Positions 41,585 to 49,665 are shown, numbered from the stretch's first letter. The stretch is DNA of 57,798 bases from Massilia sp. HP4 (GCF_005222695.1 NZ_STGG01000034.1:1-57798); one strand, 5' to 3'. A program made the numbers and translations. The notes: generated by a model from the sequence alone, not told the origin.

Positions 41585-41604
41585 TTATATAAGTGCTTAT
41601 ATAA
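41585..41604 (+). promoter_or_regulatory. Probable MarR operator
   Basis: TTATATAAG TG CTTATATAA, a 9+2+9 perfect inverted repeat, the size of a MarR dimer site. It ends 8 bp before a -10-like TATACT (41612-41617), so it covers the -35 position of the marR-type gene. Autorepression is inferred. Confidence 0.7.
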
Positions 41605-41623
41605 TTAATGCTATACTGCGTTC

Positions 41624-42139
41624 ATGAAAAGAGGACTTGGCACGCAATTGCGGCATCTGATCGAGTTGCTTGACGGAGCCGTCGAGCAAGCCTACGTGGA
41701 CGCAGGATTGGATTATCGGCCGCGCTACACGCCGGTGATGCGCGTCCTCGCCGAGCAGGACAGTGCGACGATTGGAACGTTGGCAGCGCTGGGCGGGCTC
41801 ACGCAGCCCGCCGCCACCCAGACAGTGGCATTAATGGCAAAGAAAGGCCTGCTGACAATCGCTGCCAGCGGCGAAGACGGCAGGCAGCGGATGGTCAGTC
41901 TCAGTGCCGACGGCAAAGCCTTGCTGCCGCGTCTGCAGGTGTGCTGGCAGGCGACGAAGTCTGCCGCTGACAGCCTCGATGCGGAACTGGCGTTTCCCCT
42001 GTCTACCTGCCTCGAACAGGCAATCGCGGTATTGGAGCGACGCCCCTTCGGCGCGCGCATCCGCGACGCAAACTTGCCGGGCCGGCATGACGACTCGCCA
42101 CCGCAAGAACCCTCCACACAGCCATCGAACGATAAGTAG
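41624..42139 (+). CDS. MarR-family transcriptional regulator
   Basis: A 171-residue winged-helix regulator. TQLRHLIELLDGAVEQAY forms the dimer helix, LTQPAATQTVALMAKKGLL the recognition helix region and GEDGRQRMVSLSADGKAL the wing. The last 25 residues are polar and probably disordered. The ATG at 41624 lies only 7 nt after the -10-like TATACT, so the transcript may be leaderless. AGAGGA sits just inside the gene and could instead serve a TTG at 41648. It lies 18 bp before the serine hydrolase, probably one operon. Confidence 0.88.
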   Translation: MKRGLGTQLRHLIELLDGAVEQAYVDAGLDYRPRYTPVMRVLAEQDSATIGTLAALGGLTQPAATQTVALMAKKGLLTIAASGEDGRQRMVSLSADGKALLPRLQVCWQATKSAADSLDAELAFPLSTCLEQAIAVLERRPFGARIRDANLPGRHDDSPPQEPSTQPSNDK

Positions 42140-42157
42140 TCCAATTTGGGAGCGAGT

Positions 42158-43624
42158 ATGTCAGGCACGATGAAGTTTGCGTCAAGCGTAGCAGGGAGTA
42201 TTTTATTGTCGTTTTCCGCGTTCGCAGCGGAGCAGGGCCCGTCGATCGCGCATTCCTCGCATGCCGGCGAGCGTGACGCCATGGCGCGCGTCGAGGCCGG
42301 CCTGCGCCCACCGGTTGCGCTGGCCGATGCGCCGGTCAGCACAGAGACGCTACAGCAAGCGATGGCACGCCTGAAGGTGCCGGGCGTGAGCGTGGCCGTG
42401 ATCAAGGATGGCAAGGTGGCCTGGAGCCGCGGCTACGGCGTGGCCTGGATTGGCGGGCCGGCGGTGACGCCGCACACCCTGTTCCAGGCGGCCTCGATCA
42501 GCAAGCCGGTAACGGCCATGGCCACCCTGCGCATGGTCGAGCAGGGCAAGCTGGATCTCGACGCCGGCATCGACGCCGCGCTCACCAGCTGGAAGCTGCC
42601 ATCCAAGCACGGACAGCCGAGCGTACGCCAGCTGCTGTCGCACACCGGCGGCACCACCGTCCCGGGATTCCCCGGCTATGCAGCGGGTAAATCCGTGCCG
42701 ACGCTGGTGCAGGTACTGGACGGCGCCTGGGCCGCCAATACCAAGGCGGTCAGGGTCGACACGGCGCCCGGGACCGCATGGAGCTACTCGGGCGGCGGCT
42801 ATACCGTGCTGCAGCAGGCCATGATCGACCGTGCCGGCAAGCCGTTCGAGGTCTTGATGCAGGAGACGGTGCTGGCGCCACTGGGCATGCTCGGAAGTAC
42901 CTTCGCCCAACCGCTGCCGGCCGCATTGCAGGCCACGGCTGCCCGTCCCCACGACCACGAGGGCAAACCCTTCTCCGGTGGCGCCTACACTCACCCCGAG
43001 CAGGCCGCGGCGGGCCTGTGGAGCACACCGGCTGACCTGGCGAAGTTCGCGATCGCGATCCAGCGGGGAGCGGCCGGCGCCGACAACGGCGCCATCTCGC
43101 CAGCGATGACACGCACCATGCTCACGCCGGTGAGGGGCACTTACGCGCTCGGCCTGGATATCCAGGACAAGGGCAAGCGCTTCGGCCATAACGGCAGCAA
43201 TATGGGCTTCAAGTCGATCATGGTTGGCGCGATCGAAGGCGGCGACGGTGCGGTGATCCTGACGAACGGCGATAATGGCGACGAGCTCGCTGCCGGCTTG
43301 CTGCGTGCTATTGCCCACGAATACAAGTGGGTTGGAAACCGGACCGTGATACGTCCAGCGGTGGCCCTCACGCCGCAGGCGCGCAAGGCCCTGGTCGGCA
43401 AGTACAGGATTGCGGGTTTGGGCGATTTCCATGTGGCTGAACGCGACGGCCAGCTGATGATCGCCCTGCGCCCCGGCCAATGGGAACCGCTGTATGCGGA
43501 GTCGGACAAACTGCTGTTTGTCTTGTCGCACAACGTGGAAATTCGCCCCATCGATGCCAACAGCGGCCATTCTGTCATGGGATCGTCCTCGAAGAGCTAT
43601 ACCCGCGTATCTGGCCTGTGGTGA
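42158..43624 (+). CDS. Exported serine hydrolase, class C beta-lactamase fold
   Basis: 488 residues. A signal peptide (1 to about 23) ends near FAAEQ. The active-site SxxK is SISK at 113-116, the second motif Y-S-G is at 210-212 and the third, H-N-G, at 344-346 in place of KTG. H-N-G is common in EstB-like esterases and D-aminopeptidase-like members, so beta-lactamase activity cannot be assumed. A C-terminal domain of about 100 residues follows. The ATG at 42158 follows GGGAG; it is preceded by and likely controlled by the MarR gene. Confidence 0.88.
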   Translation: MSGTMKFASSVAGSILLSFSAFAAEQGPSIAHSSHAGERDAMARVEAGLRPPVALADAPVSTETLQQAMARLKVPGVSVAVIKDGKVAWSRGYGVAWIGGPAVTPHTLFQAASISKPVTAMATLRMVEQGKLDLDAGIDAALTSWKLPSKHGQPSVRQLLSHTGGTTVPGFPGYAAGKSVPTLVQVLDGAWAANTKAVRVDTAPGTAWSYSGGGYTVLQQAMIDRAGKPFEVLMQETVLAPLGMLGSTFAQPLPAALQATAARPHDHEGKPFSGGAYTHPEQAAAGLWSTPADLAKFAIAIQRGAAGADNGAISPAMTRTMLTPVRGTYALGLDIQDKGKRFGHNGSNMGFKSIMVGAIEGGDGAVILTNGDNGDELAAGLLRAIAHEYKWVGNRTVIRPAVALTPQARKALVGKYRIAGLGDFHVAERDGQLMIALRPGQWEPLYAESDKLLFVLSHNVEIRPIDANSGHSVMGSSSKSYTRVSGLW

Positions 43625-43685
43625 CACGCAGGAGCACTGTCGTTGTCGCACGATTGCGCGGGTCGAAGCGATGCCAACCACCGCC

Positions 43686-44567
43686 TTACGGCAAGCGCTC
43701 CAACAGTTCTTTCGCGAGCAAATGGGCGTGCGGGGTCAGCGCCGTGAAATCGCGCGCGCACAGGTAGAGCCGTCGTGCTGCCCAGGTTTCTGCCAGCGGC
43801 AGGATCACCAGATCGCGGCGCAGCGTCTTCGCTACCGCGTCGGAGAAGATCGAGATGCCGATGCCGGCCTCGACATGCATGGCCACGTGCTCGGTATTGC
43901 GCAGCTGGATACGATAATCCAGCTGGCGGCCGAGACGGGAAGCACGCTCTGCCAGGTGCATCGTAATCGCCGTATCGGCCATGCCGACGATCGGCTCGGC
44001 AAGCACGTCGGCGAAGGTCACGCTGGACCGCCGGGCAAACCGGTGCGACCGGCTGGCGACAACGACCAGCTGGTCGTTGGCAAGCAGGTGGGACTGCAAG
44101 GCGCCGAAGTCCGTGACATCCGACACGATGCCCAGGTCGGTTCGCTTGTTCAGCAGCGCCTGCACGATCTCGATACTCGGCCGTTCTTCGACGTCGACCG
44201 ACAGGTCGCGATGCGCTGCCAGGAACCGGCACAGGTGATGCGGCAGGAAACCCGCCATCGCTGCAGTATTCGACAGCAGCCGTACGCGGCCCTTCAAGCC
44301 GGTGGCATAGGTGCGCAGCTCACCGTGCATCTGTTCGACCTGTTCCAGGATCGACCGTCCATGGCGAACCAGTGCTTCGCCTGCCGGCGTAACGCGGACA
44401 CCGCGCCGGTTACGCTCGAGCAGGGGCGCACCCAGCACTTCTTCCATGCCTGAGATACGCTCGCTGGCCGATGCCAGTGCCAGGTGCATCGCGCGCGCGC
44501 CATGCGTCAGGCTGCCGCCCTCCACTACGGATAAGAACAGTCTTAGGTCGGTCAGGTCGAAACGCAT
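43686..44567 (-). CDS. LysR-family transcriptional regulator
   Basis: 293 residues. The N-terminal winged helix is MRFDLTDLRLFLSVVEGGS...ASASERISGMEEVLGAPLLER, and the periplasmic-binding-type effector domain runs from about 90 to 293. It converges on the serine hydrolase with a 61-bp gap. The target and inducer are unknown. A T-N11-A site lies just upstream. Confidence 0.92.
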   Translation of the reverse strand: MRFDLTDLRLFLSVVEGGSLTHGARAMHLALASASERISGMEEVLGAPLLERNRRGVRVTPAGEALVRHGRSILEQVEQMHGELRTYATGLKGRVRLLSNTAAMAGFLPHHLCRFLAAHRDLSVDVEERPSIEIVQALLNKRTDLGIVSDVTDFGALQSHLLANDQLVVVASRSHRFARRSSVTFADVLAEPIVGMADTAITMHLAERASRLGRQLDYRIQLRNTEHVAMHVEAGIGISIFSDAVAKTLRRDLVILPLAETWAARRLYLCARDFTALTPHAHLLAKELLERLP

Positions 44568-44583
44568 GGGAAATCGCTCAGTT

Positions 44584-44598
44584 TTCGGAATATCCGAA
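44584..44598 (-). promoter_or_regulatory. LysR-type T-N11-A inverted repeat
   Basis: TTCGGA ATA TCCGAA, 16 bp before the start of the LysR gene. It contains T-N11-A, the LysR binding pattern, and suits autoregulation. Confidence 0.6.
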
Positions 44599-44728
44599 CT
44601 CTAACAGCGGAATTGCCAGATTGCCACAGGGCTGCTACCCGCTTAAGCTCACTACCCATGATCCTCGTTAAGCAGGGGCAAGCTTCGCCTGGGCCGAAGT
44701 GACCTGCCGCCCGTTCACAAAAGGAAGA

Positions 44729-44920
44729 ATGATGCTTGATGTTTTGCTGGTAGTGGTCGGCGTGCTCGGGATTGTGCTCAGCATCGCTGTAAAACTTGTC
44801 AAACGGCCGCCAGGCCAGGCGTCGGATCAAGACGTCGTCCCAGGAAAGCGAGGCGTCATCGTGAGCATCTCGACAGGTCGTCGTCCCAAAGGGCGCTCCC
44901 CCGACACTGGACGATCCTGA
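44729..44920 (+). CDS. Small single-pass membrane protein, unknown
   Basis: 63 residues from ATGATG after an AAGGAAG ribosome site. A hydrophobic segment (about 3-22, LDVLLVVVGVLGIVLSIAV) is followed by a basic polar tail. There is no recognised family. The good ribosome site and clear membrane helix support a real gene. Confidence 0.5.
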   Translation: MMLDVLLVVVGVLGIVLSIAVKLVKRPPGQASDQDVVPGKRGVIVSISTGRRPKGRSPDTGRS

Positions 44921-45021
44921 TCCAGCCTGATGGGCGCTGTCCGGCACCAGCACCCGTGACACTATGGGCCAGTCATACCCCGTAAAATGCGGCATTGATC
45001 CACCACGTAAGAAATGTTCTC

Positions 45022-45267
45022 ATGGAAACCATCGACCAGCGTTACCTCGTCCAGCAAAACAAGCGCAGCGACGAGGGCAAGCCGCCCGTGTTCGCCAAAG
45101 TCATGCGCAGTAAAGAAGGCAGGTTCGAAGGCGTCTCGTTCATCAGGAACAAGGAGAAGGCGACCGTCATGACGGTCGCCGACGCCCAGCAAGTCATCGA
45201 CTGGGCTGCAAGCAAGAAGGGAAACGCCCACGAATATGAGACCAGGATCATCTGCGTTGGCCAGTAG
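45022..45267 (+). CDS. Small hypothetical protein
   Basis: 81 residues, soluble and mixed-charge ([19 protein letters not shown]). No family is recognised. A TTG start nine codons upstream is possible. Its 3' end overlaps the tail of the EAL remnant on the other strand by about 20 bp. Confidence 0.55.
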   Translation: METIDQRYLVQQNKRSDEGKPPVFAKVMRSKEGRFEGVSFIRNKEKATVMTVADAQQVIDWAASKKGNAHEYETRIICVGQ

Positions 45268-45567
45268 GCCGGTGCGCGCCGTCCATCTCATGCAGCAACC
45301 GTTCCACATCCGCGGCCGGCATCGGTTTCGCGCATGGATAGCCCCGGCAAGCCTGGCACCCGCTCTCGAACAAGCAATCGCGTTGGGCCCTGGTCTCCAC
45401 GCCTTCGGCCAGGGGAGCCCGACGGCTTCGGCCACCGGGATGAACTCGGCCGGCGACACCAGCCCGCGCCCCGGGTGGCGCCAGCGCACCAGGGCTTCCA
45501 CGCCGACGATGCGCCAGTTAAGCCCGACCTGCGGCTGGTAATGCAAGAAGAACGCAGGACGCGTGTT
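45248..45567 (-). pseudogene. EAL-domain (c-di-GMP phosphodiesterase) remnant
   Basis: On the minus strand [20 protein letters not shown] and [14 protein letters not shown] are the first third of an EAL domain. Directly after it, in another frame, come [24 protein letters not shown] and [10 protein letters not shown], the last part of an EAL domain, ending in TGA at 45248-45250. About 150 middle residues are missing. The direct repeat CTTCGGCCA (plus strand 45403-45411 and 45426-45434) flanks the junction. The frame is also closed upstream by a stop at 45568. Confidence 0.85.
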
Positions 45568-45909
45568 TCATCCGAGACGAACATGCGGCGGTCGCTGACC
45601 CGCATCTCCCACAATCCGACTGGGCCACGCGCTGGATGACGGCGAGGCGCTCCGCGAGCGTCGAACTCGGCACTGATGTGCGAGAAACCGCGAGACCGGA
45701 TGCTGGCAAGGACATCGGATGGCCGCCGCTAAGGATGGACGCATGACTGCAAGGGCATGGCGATGGCGCAAGATTGGGGCGATGCGACGCGGGTGACACG
45801 TCAGGCAGACCCTCTTTTTTGTATCGCCGTGCCCGTGGTGCTGCAGGCGCTCGTTTGCAATTGCCCGCCTGGGAACACTCACGGTAAATTGCAATATAAA
45901 TAAGAACAT
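45568..45909. other. Non-coding stretch upstream of the porin promoter
   Basis: No credible gene. The left part may be decayed sequence once belonging to the EAL gene, but no motif is recognisable. Confidence 0.4.
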
Positions 45910-45938
45910 TTGTGCAAATAGTTTTGCGGCGCTATAAT
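45910..45938 (+). promoter_or_regulatory. Promoter of the porin-like gene
   Basis: TTGTGC (45910-45915), 17-bp spacer, TATAAT (45933-45938), in an AT-rich pocket. It implies a leader of about 295 nt before the ATG at 46240. Confidence 0.7.
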
Positions 45939-46171
45939 GGGCGTTTCCGCTGGCGACTGTTTTTCGGTTGCCGTGACTCCAGTGGGGCCAAGCGCAGCTT
46001 TCGCCCCATCCGCAGCCTCTCGTCACACGAGCGTGTGGCCCGGATCCGCGCAGCCCAGGCAGCCGATCCATGCAGGCATCACCCATCCGCAGTGCGCGGA
46101 AAACAATTCGGATACGCGGCGCAACGCGCCTGGCCCCTCGCATTGCCGAGGCCAGCCGGCCTGCCGCGGGC

Positions 46172-46198
46172 AGCAGGCGATGCCCAGCAGGCGATGCC
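46172..46198 (+). repeat. Tandem 13-bp repeat in the porin leader
   Basis: AGCAGGCGATGCC occurs twice, one base apart. The second copy is followed by TGCTGCT, so alternative hairpins can form with either AGCAGG. It lies 42 nt before the ATG. Confidence 0.55.
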
Positions 46199-46239
46199 TG
46201 CTGCTCGCTCGCCGCCGATCCCTCGAACAGGAAATCGTC

Positions 46240-47520
46240 ATGAACCGACATTTCGGAAGCAATCCCCAATGCCTTGCCACGCCACGCGCAAACGCCGCCA
46301 ACAGCCGCAGGATTGCGATGAGCGCGAGCGCAAGCCTGTGCGCGGTCGCGATGGGCATCGCTTTCCTCGCGCCCGGCGCCGCCAGCGCGCAGGAAGAAAG
46401 CGCGTCGCCGCTGACCATCGGCGGCGCGGTCCGCTTCAACTATGTGCACAAGAGCTGGCAGGACGAGTACCGCAGCGGCTTCTTCGGCCTGGACACCGCG
46501 CGCGTGGACGTCAAGTATGACGACGGCACGCTCATCGGCTCGGGCCAGTACCGCTACAACAACTATCCGGACGGCCAGGGCGGCTACTGGCAGCATTTCC
46601 TGCAGCATGCGTGGGTCGGCCGGCGTTTCGACGACCGCAGCGAATTGCACGTCGGCCTGGACCAGCTGCGCTTCGGCCTGCAGCCGTTCGCATCGAATAA
46701 CTTCTATGAATCGATCGCCTTCTACGCCGGCCTCGAAGACAACTACTCGCTGGGCCTGACCTACCTGAGCCGTCCCGGCCCCGTCGAATGGCAGCTCGGC
46801 TTCTATCCGCGCGACGGCGGCTCGTATGGCGGTGGCAGCAATACGGCCGGCAAGTCGAACCGCTACTCCTACGATATCGTGCCCGACGACGACGAGCAGG
46901 GCTACGGCACCGGCCAGACCGACAGCGAGCGCAATACCGTGGTCGGCCGCCTGGCCTGGCATGTCGGCGCGGACCAGAACCACGAGTTCGGCATCTCCGG
47001 CCTGACCGGCGAGATCGACAACGGCCGTGGTACCGATACCCGGCGCAATGCCGCCGCGGTGCACTACCGCGGCAGCCATGGCCGGTTGGGCGTGATGCTG
47101 CAGGCGACGCGCTACCGCTACCACACCGCGCACGGTCCCGAGCAGACCTATGGCGGACTGGATCCCAACAGCTTCTTCATGGTCGGCGGGTTCGGCTACC
47201 CCTATCCGGTGGCGTCGCGCGGCGACATCTACGTTGCCACCATCAGCTACGACCTGCCCGGCAGGCTCGGGCCGTTCACCGATTTCAAGCTCTATAACGA
47301 CTACAGCGTCCTGCGCAAGCGGAAGACCGCCTACCGCGATTCCGTGCAAAACGTCACCGGCATGAGCTTCTCGTCAGGCAAGTGGTCGTTCTACGCCGAC
47401 CTGATGATCGGCAAGCACCATCCCTACCTGTCGCCCGACCTGGGCGGGCTGGCGTCGACCTCGACCGAGCACCAGGGTTTTACCCGCCGCATCAATCTGC
47501 AGGCTGGCTATTATTTCTGA
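46240..47520 (+). CDS. Outer-membrane porin-like beta-barrel protein
   Basis: 426 residues. A long signal peptide (the hydrophobic part begins near residue 27) ends at ASA-QEE. Many alternating amphipathic strands rich in Tyr and Gly follow, and the protein ends in Phe (LQAGYYF), the outer-membrane barrel signature. The first strand reads GGAVRFNYVHKSW. The family is not certain. The ATG at 46240 follows ACAGGAAA; an internal ATG at 46318 would give a normal-length signal peptide. It stands before the GH30 locus and could serve sugar uptake (inference). Confidence 0.75.
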   Translation: MNRHFGSNPQCLATPRANAANSRRIAMSASASLCAVAMGIAFLAPGAASAQEESASPLTIGGAVRFNYVHKSWQDEYRSGFFGLDTARVDVKYDDGTLIGSGQYRYNNYPDGQGGYWQHFLQHAWVGRRFDDRSELHVGLDQLRFGLQPFASNNFYESIAFYAGLEDNYSLGLTYLSRPGPVEWQLGFYPRDGGSYGGGSNTAGKSNRYSYDIVPDDDEQGYGTGQTDSERNTVVGRLAWHVGADQNHEFGISGLTGEIDNGRGTDTRRNAAAVHYRGSHGRLGVMLQATRYRYHTAHGPEQTYGGLDPNSFFMVGGFGYPYPVASRGDIYVATISYDLPGRLGPFTDFKLYNDYSVLRKRKTAYRDSVQNVTGMSFSSGKWSFYADLMIGKHHPYLSPDLGGLASTSTEHQGFTRRINLQAGYYF

Positions 47521-47647
47521 GTCAGCAGGACTGAAGAAAAGCGGGATTGATACCGAAACAAGTATCGACCCCGTCAAACTCTTGATCGGAACACGATCGT
47601 AGAAGGCTCCATCATGCGAGGCTGGGCCATCGCCGAGCGCCTCGCCG

Positions 47648-47906
47648 ATGCCCCAGGCGGTGCAGCTGCCCTACCTGATCGTGGCGGGCGTGCCGGCTTC
47701 ACGCTCGGCATCAGGGGGCTGGGGCCGCCGACCGGGGAGGGCGCGGGCCTGTTGATCATGGCGATCGCCGGCGGGGCCCTGGTCATCGCCAGGGCTGGCT
47801 GGCCGACACGGTCGGGCTGCAACTGTCCTTCCTGCTGACGGCGGCGTGCGAGCTGTACGTGCTGTTCTATGCCGTGTGGGGAGCGCGTACCGCCAACCAC
47901 GCCTGA
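47648..47906 (+). pseudogene. FucP/GluP-type sugar:H+ symporter remnant
   Basis: Pieces in shifting frames match the C-terminal third of the FucP family of MFS transporters: AVQLPYLIVAG, then FTLGIRGLGPPTGEGAGLLI and MAIAGGALV, then after a frameshift LADTVGLQLSFLLTAACEL and YVLFYAVWGAR, ending at TGA 47904-47906. The N-terminal two thirds are gone. It stands where a sugar permease would be expected beside glycan genes. Confidence 0.75.
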
Positions 47907-47950
47907 AGCGACGCGAGGGCCCACATTGCCGCGCAGGCATGCTATATTGA

Positions 47951-47966
47951 TTTGGCAACGTTTCCA
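47951..47966 (+). promoter_or_regulatory. LacI-type operator 1
   Basis: TTTGGCAACGTTTCCA with a central CG, typical of LacI/GalR sites. It lies 38 bp before the ATG of the first GH30 gene and 2 bp after a -10-like TATATT (47943-47948), so a bound repressor would cover the transcription start. Confidence 0.8.
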
Positions 47967-48004
47967 CTTCGAGGAGACGTGATAATAAAAGGAGACCAAA
48001 GACA

Positions 48005-49441
48005 ATGTACAAACCTGCCCTGATGCTCCGCGGCGCCATCCTGGCGGCGCTGCTCGGCGCGAGCGTCCCGCCATCGATGGCGGCCGAAAATGCCGGCGCC
48101 GTCCAGGCCTGGCTGACGACCGGCGACCAGGCCAAACTGATGGCGCGCGGCCCCGACGCCCGCTTCGGCCGCGCCAAGCCGGCCGCGCTCGTCATCGACA
48201 TCGATCCCGCCACCCGCTTCCAGGAAATGCAGGGCTTCGGTGCCTCGATCACCGACGCCTCGGCCTACCTGATCCAGCAGCGCATGAACCCGGCGCAGCG
48301 CGAAGGCCTGCTGCGCGAGCTGTTCGGCCGCAATCCCGGCCTCGGCATGTCCTTCACGCGCCTGACCATCGGCGCATCCGATTTTTCGCAGAGCCACTAC
48401 AGCTTCAACGACATGCCGCGCGGCGAGAGCGATCCTGGCCTGACCCGCTTTTCCATCGAGCCGCACCGCGCCAGCGTGCTGCCGACCATCCAGCGCGCGC
48501 TGGCGATCAATCCGCAGCTGAAGGTGATGGCTTCGCCCTGGAGCGCGCCGGGCTGGATGAAGACCAGCGACAGCCTGGTCAAGGGCTCGCTCAAGCCCGA
48601 GGCCTATGACGCCTTCGCCCGCTACCTGGGCCGCTACGTGGGCGCAATGGAGAAAGAGGGCGTGCCGCTGTTCGCGCTCACGCTGCAGAACGAGCCGCAC
48701 TTCGAGCCCGAAGACTACCCGGGCATGCGCGTCGATCCGGCCAGCCGCGCCGCCTTCATCGGCGGCCATCTCGGCCCCTTGCTGGCGCGCGAACACCCCG
48801 GCACCACGGTCATCGACTGGGACCACAACTGGGATGAACCCGACTCGCCCGCGACCGTGCTCAAGGACCCGGTAGCCGCCAACTACGTGAGCGGCGTGGC
48901 GTGGCACTGCTATGCGGGCAATGTGGCGGTGCAGGCCCAGGTGCATGCGCAGTTCCCCGACAAGGACACCTGGTTCACCGAATGCTCGGGCGGGCGCTGG
49001 TCGCCGGACTGGGCCAAGAACCTGATGTTCTTCACCAAGACCCTGATCATCGATTCCACGCGCGGCTGGGCGCGCGGCGTCCTGCTGTGGAACATGGCGC
49101 TCGACGAAAACGATGGTCCGCACCTGGGCGGCTGCAAGGATTGCCGCGGCGTCGTGACGATCGACTCGCGCAGCGGCGAGGTCACGCGTAACGTCGAATA
49201 CTACGCCCTGGCCCATGCCAGCCGCTTCGTCATGCCTGGCGCCCGGCGCATCCAGTCGAGCGAAGGGGTAGGGGAGCTGTCCAACGTCGCCTTCCGCAAC
49301 AGCGACGGCTCGCTGGCGCTGGTCGTGGCCAACGGCGCGCAGAAGGAGCAGACGTTCTCGGTGCGCATCGCAGGGCAGAGCTTCCGCTACACCTTGCCAG
49401 GCCTGAGCGTCGCCACGTTCGCCTGGGGCAGTCAACAATAA
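48005..49441 (+). CDS. GH30 family glycoside hydrolase 1
   Basis: 478 residues with a signal peptide (1 to about 26, ending SMAAEN). GFGASITDASAYLI at the N-terminus and ASPWSAPGWMKT are GH30 blocks. The acid/base is Glu230 (LQNEPHFEPED) and the nucleophile Glu326 (WFTECSGG). The C-terminal beta-sandwich is complete. Likely activities in this family are glucosylceramidase or beta-1,6-glucanase; the substrate cannot be told from sequence alone. Ribosome site GGAGA. Confidence 0.92.
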   Translation: MYKPALMLRGAILAALLGASVPPSMAAENAGAVQAWLTTGDQAKLMARGPDARFGRAKPAALVIDIDPATRFQEMQGFGASITDASAYLIQQRMNPAQREGLLRELFGRNPGLGMSFTRLTIGASDFSQSHYSFNDMPRGESDPGLTRFSIEPHRASVLPTIQRALAINPQLKVMASPWSAPGWMKTSDSLVKGSLKPEAYDAFARYLGRYVGAMEKEGVPLFALTLQNEPHFEPEDYPGMRVDPASRAAFIGGHLGPLLAREHPGTTVIDWDHNWDEPDSPATVLKDPVAANYVSGVAWHCYAGNVAVQAQVHAQFPDKDTWFTECSGGRWSPDWAKNLMFFTKTLIIDSTRGWARGVLLWNMALDENDGPHLGGCKDCRGVVTIDSRSGEVTRNVEYYALAHASRFVMPGARRIQSSEGVGELSNVAFRNSDGSLALVVANGAQKEQTFSVRIAGQSFRYTLPGLSVATFAWGSQQ

Positions 49442-49463
49442 TACGACAGGCGTTGCGATTATA

Positions 49464-49493
49464 TTGACAACGAATTAGTCGCGGCGCAATAAT
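49464..49493 (+). promoter_or_regulatory. Promoter of the TonB-dependent receptor
   Basis: TTGACA (49464-49469), 18-bp spacer, AATAAT (49488-49493). Transcription would start near 49500, just before operator 2. Confidence 0.75.
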
Positions 49494-49504
49494 GTCCCAA
49501 GTAA

Positions 49505-49520
49505 TTTGGCAACGTTTCCA
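49505..49520 (+). promoter_or_regulatory. LacI-type operator 2
   Basis: TTTGGCAACGTTTCCA, flanked as ATTTGG...CCAAAT, a near-perfect 20-bp palindrome. It begins 11 bp after the -10. Confidence 0.85.
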
Positions 49521-49536
49521 AATTTTTTTGATTGGA

Positions 49537-49552
49537 TTTGGCAACGTTTCCA
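49537..49552 (+). promoter_or_regulatory. LacI-type operator 3
   Basis: The same 16-mer, 32 bp from operator 2 (about three helical turns, same face of the DNA). Confidence 0.85.
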
Positions 49553-49560
49553 GTTTGTGA

Positions 49561-49601
49561 TGTGCGGCGGGCTGGGGAGGGGCAGGATAGCCAGCCGCAC
49601 A
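49561..49601 (+). promoter_or_regulatory. Strong hairpin in the receptor leader
   Basis: TGTGCGGC-G-GGCT pairs with AGCC-A-GCCGCACA, twelve pairs with one internal mismatch. It closes a 15-nt purine-rich loop, GGGGAGGGGCAGGAT, which resembles a ribosome-binding sequence. It lies between operators 3 and 4. Confidence 0.55.
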
Positions 49602-49649
49602 GGGTATCAAGCGCAGCAAGCAGGGAAACTCCGCCAACCAGCGCAGCGA

Positions 49650-49665
49650 TTTGGCAACGTTTCCA
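49650..49665 (+). promoter_or_regulatory. LacI-type operator 4
   Basis: The same 16-mer, again with ATTTGG...CCAAAT flanks, 113 bp from operator 3 and 38 bp before the receptor ATG. The spacing would allow DNA looping. Confidence 0.85.

Noticed and set aside
45568..47349. 593-codon open frame on the minus strand over the porin-like gene
   Set aside because: The plus-strand gene has a promoter, ribosome site, signal peptide and C-terminal Phe. The minus frame has none of these.
40900..48004. Genomic island or insertion sequence in the accessory region
   Set aside because: No transposase, integrase, terminal repeats or duplicated tRNA end was seen. Gene remnants alone do not show transfer.
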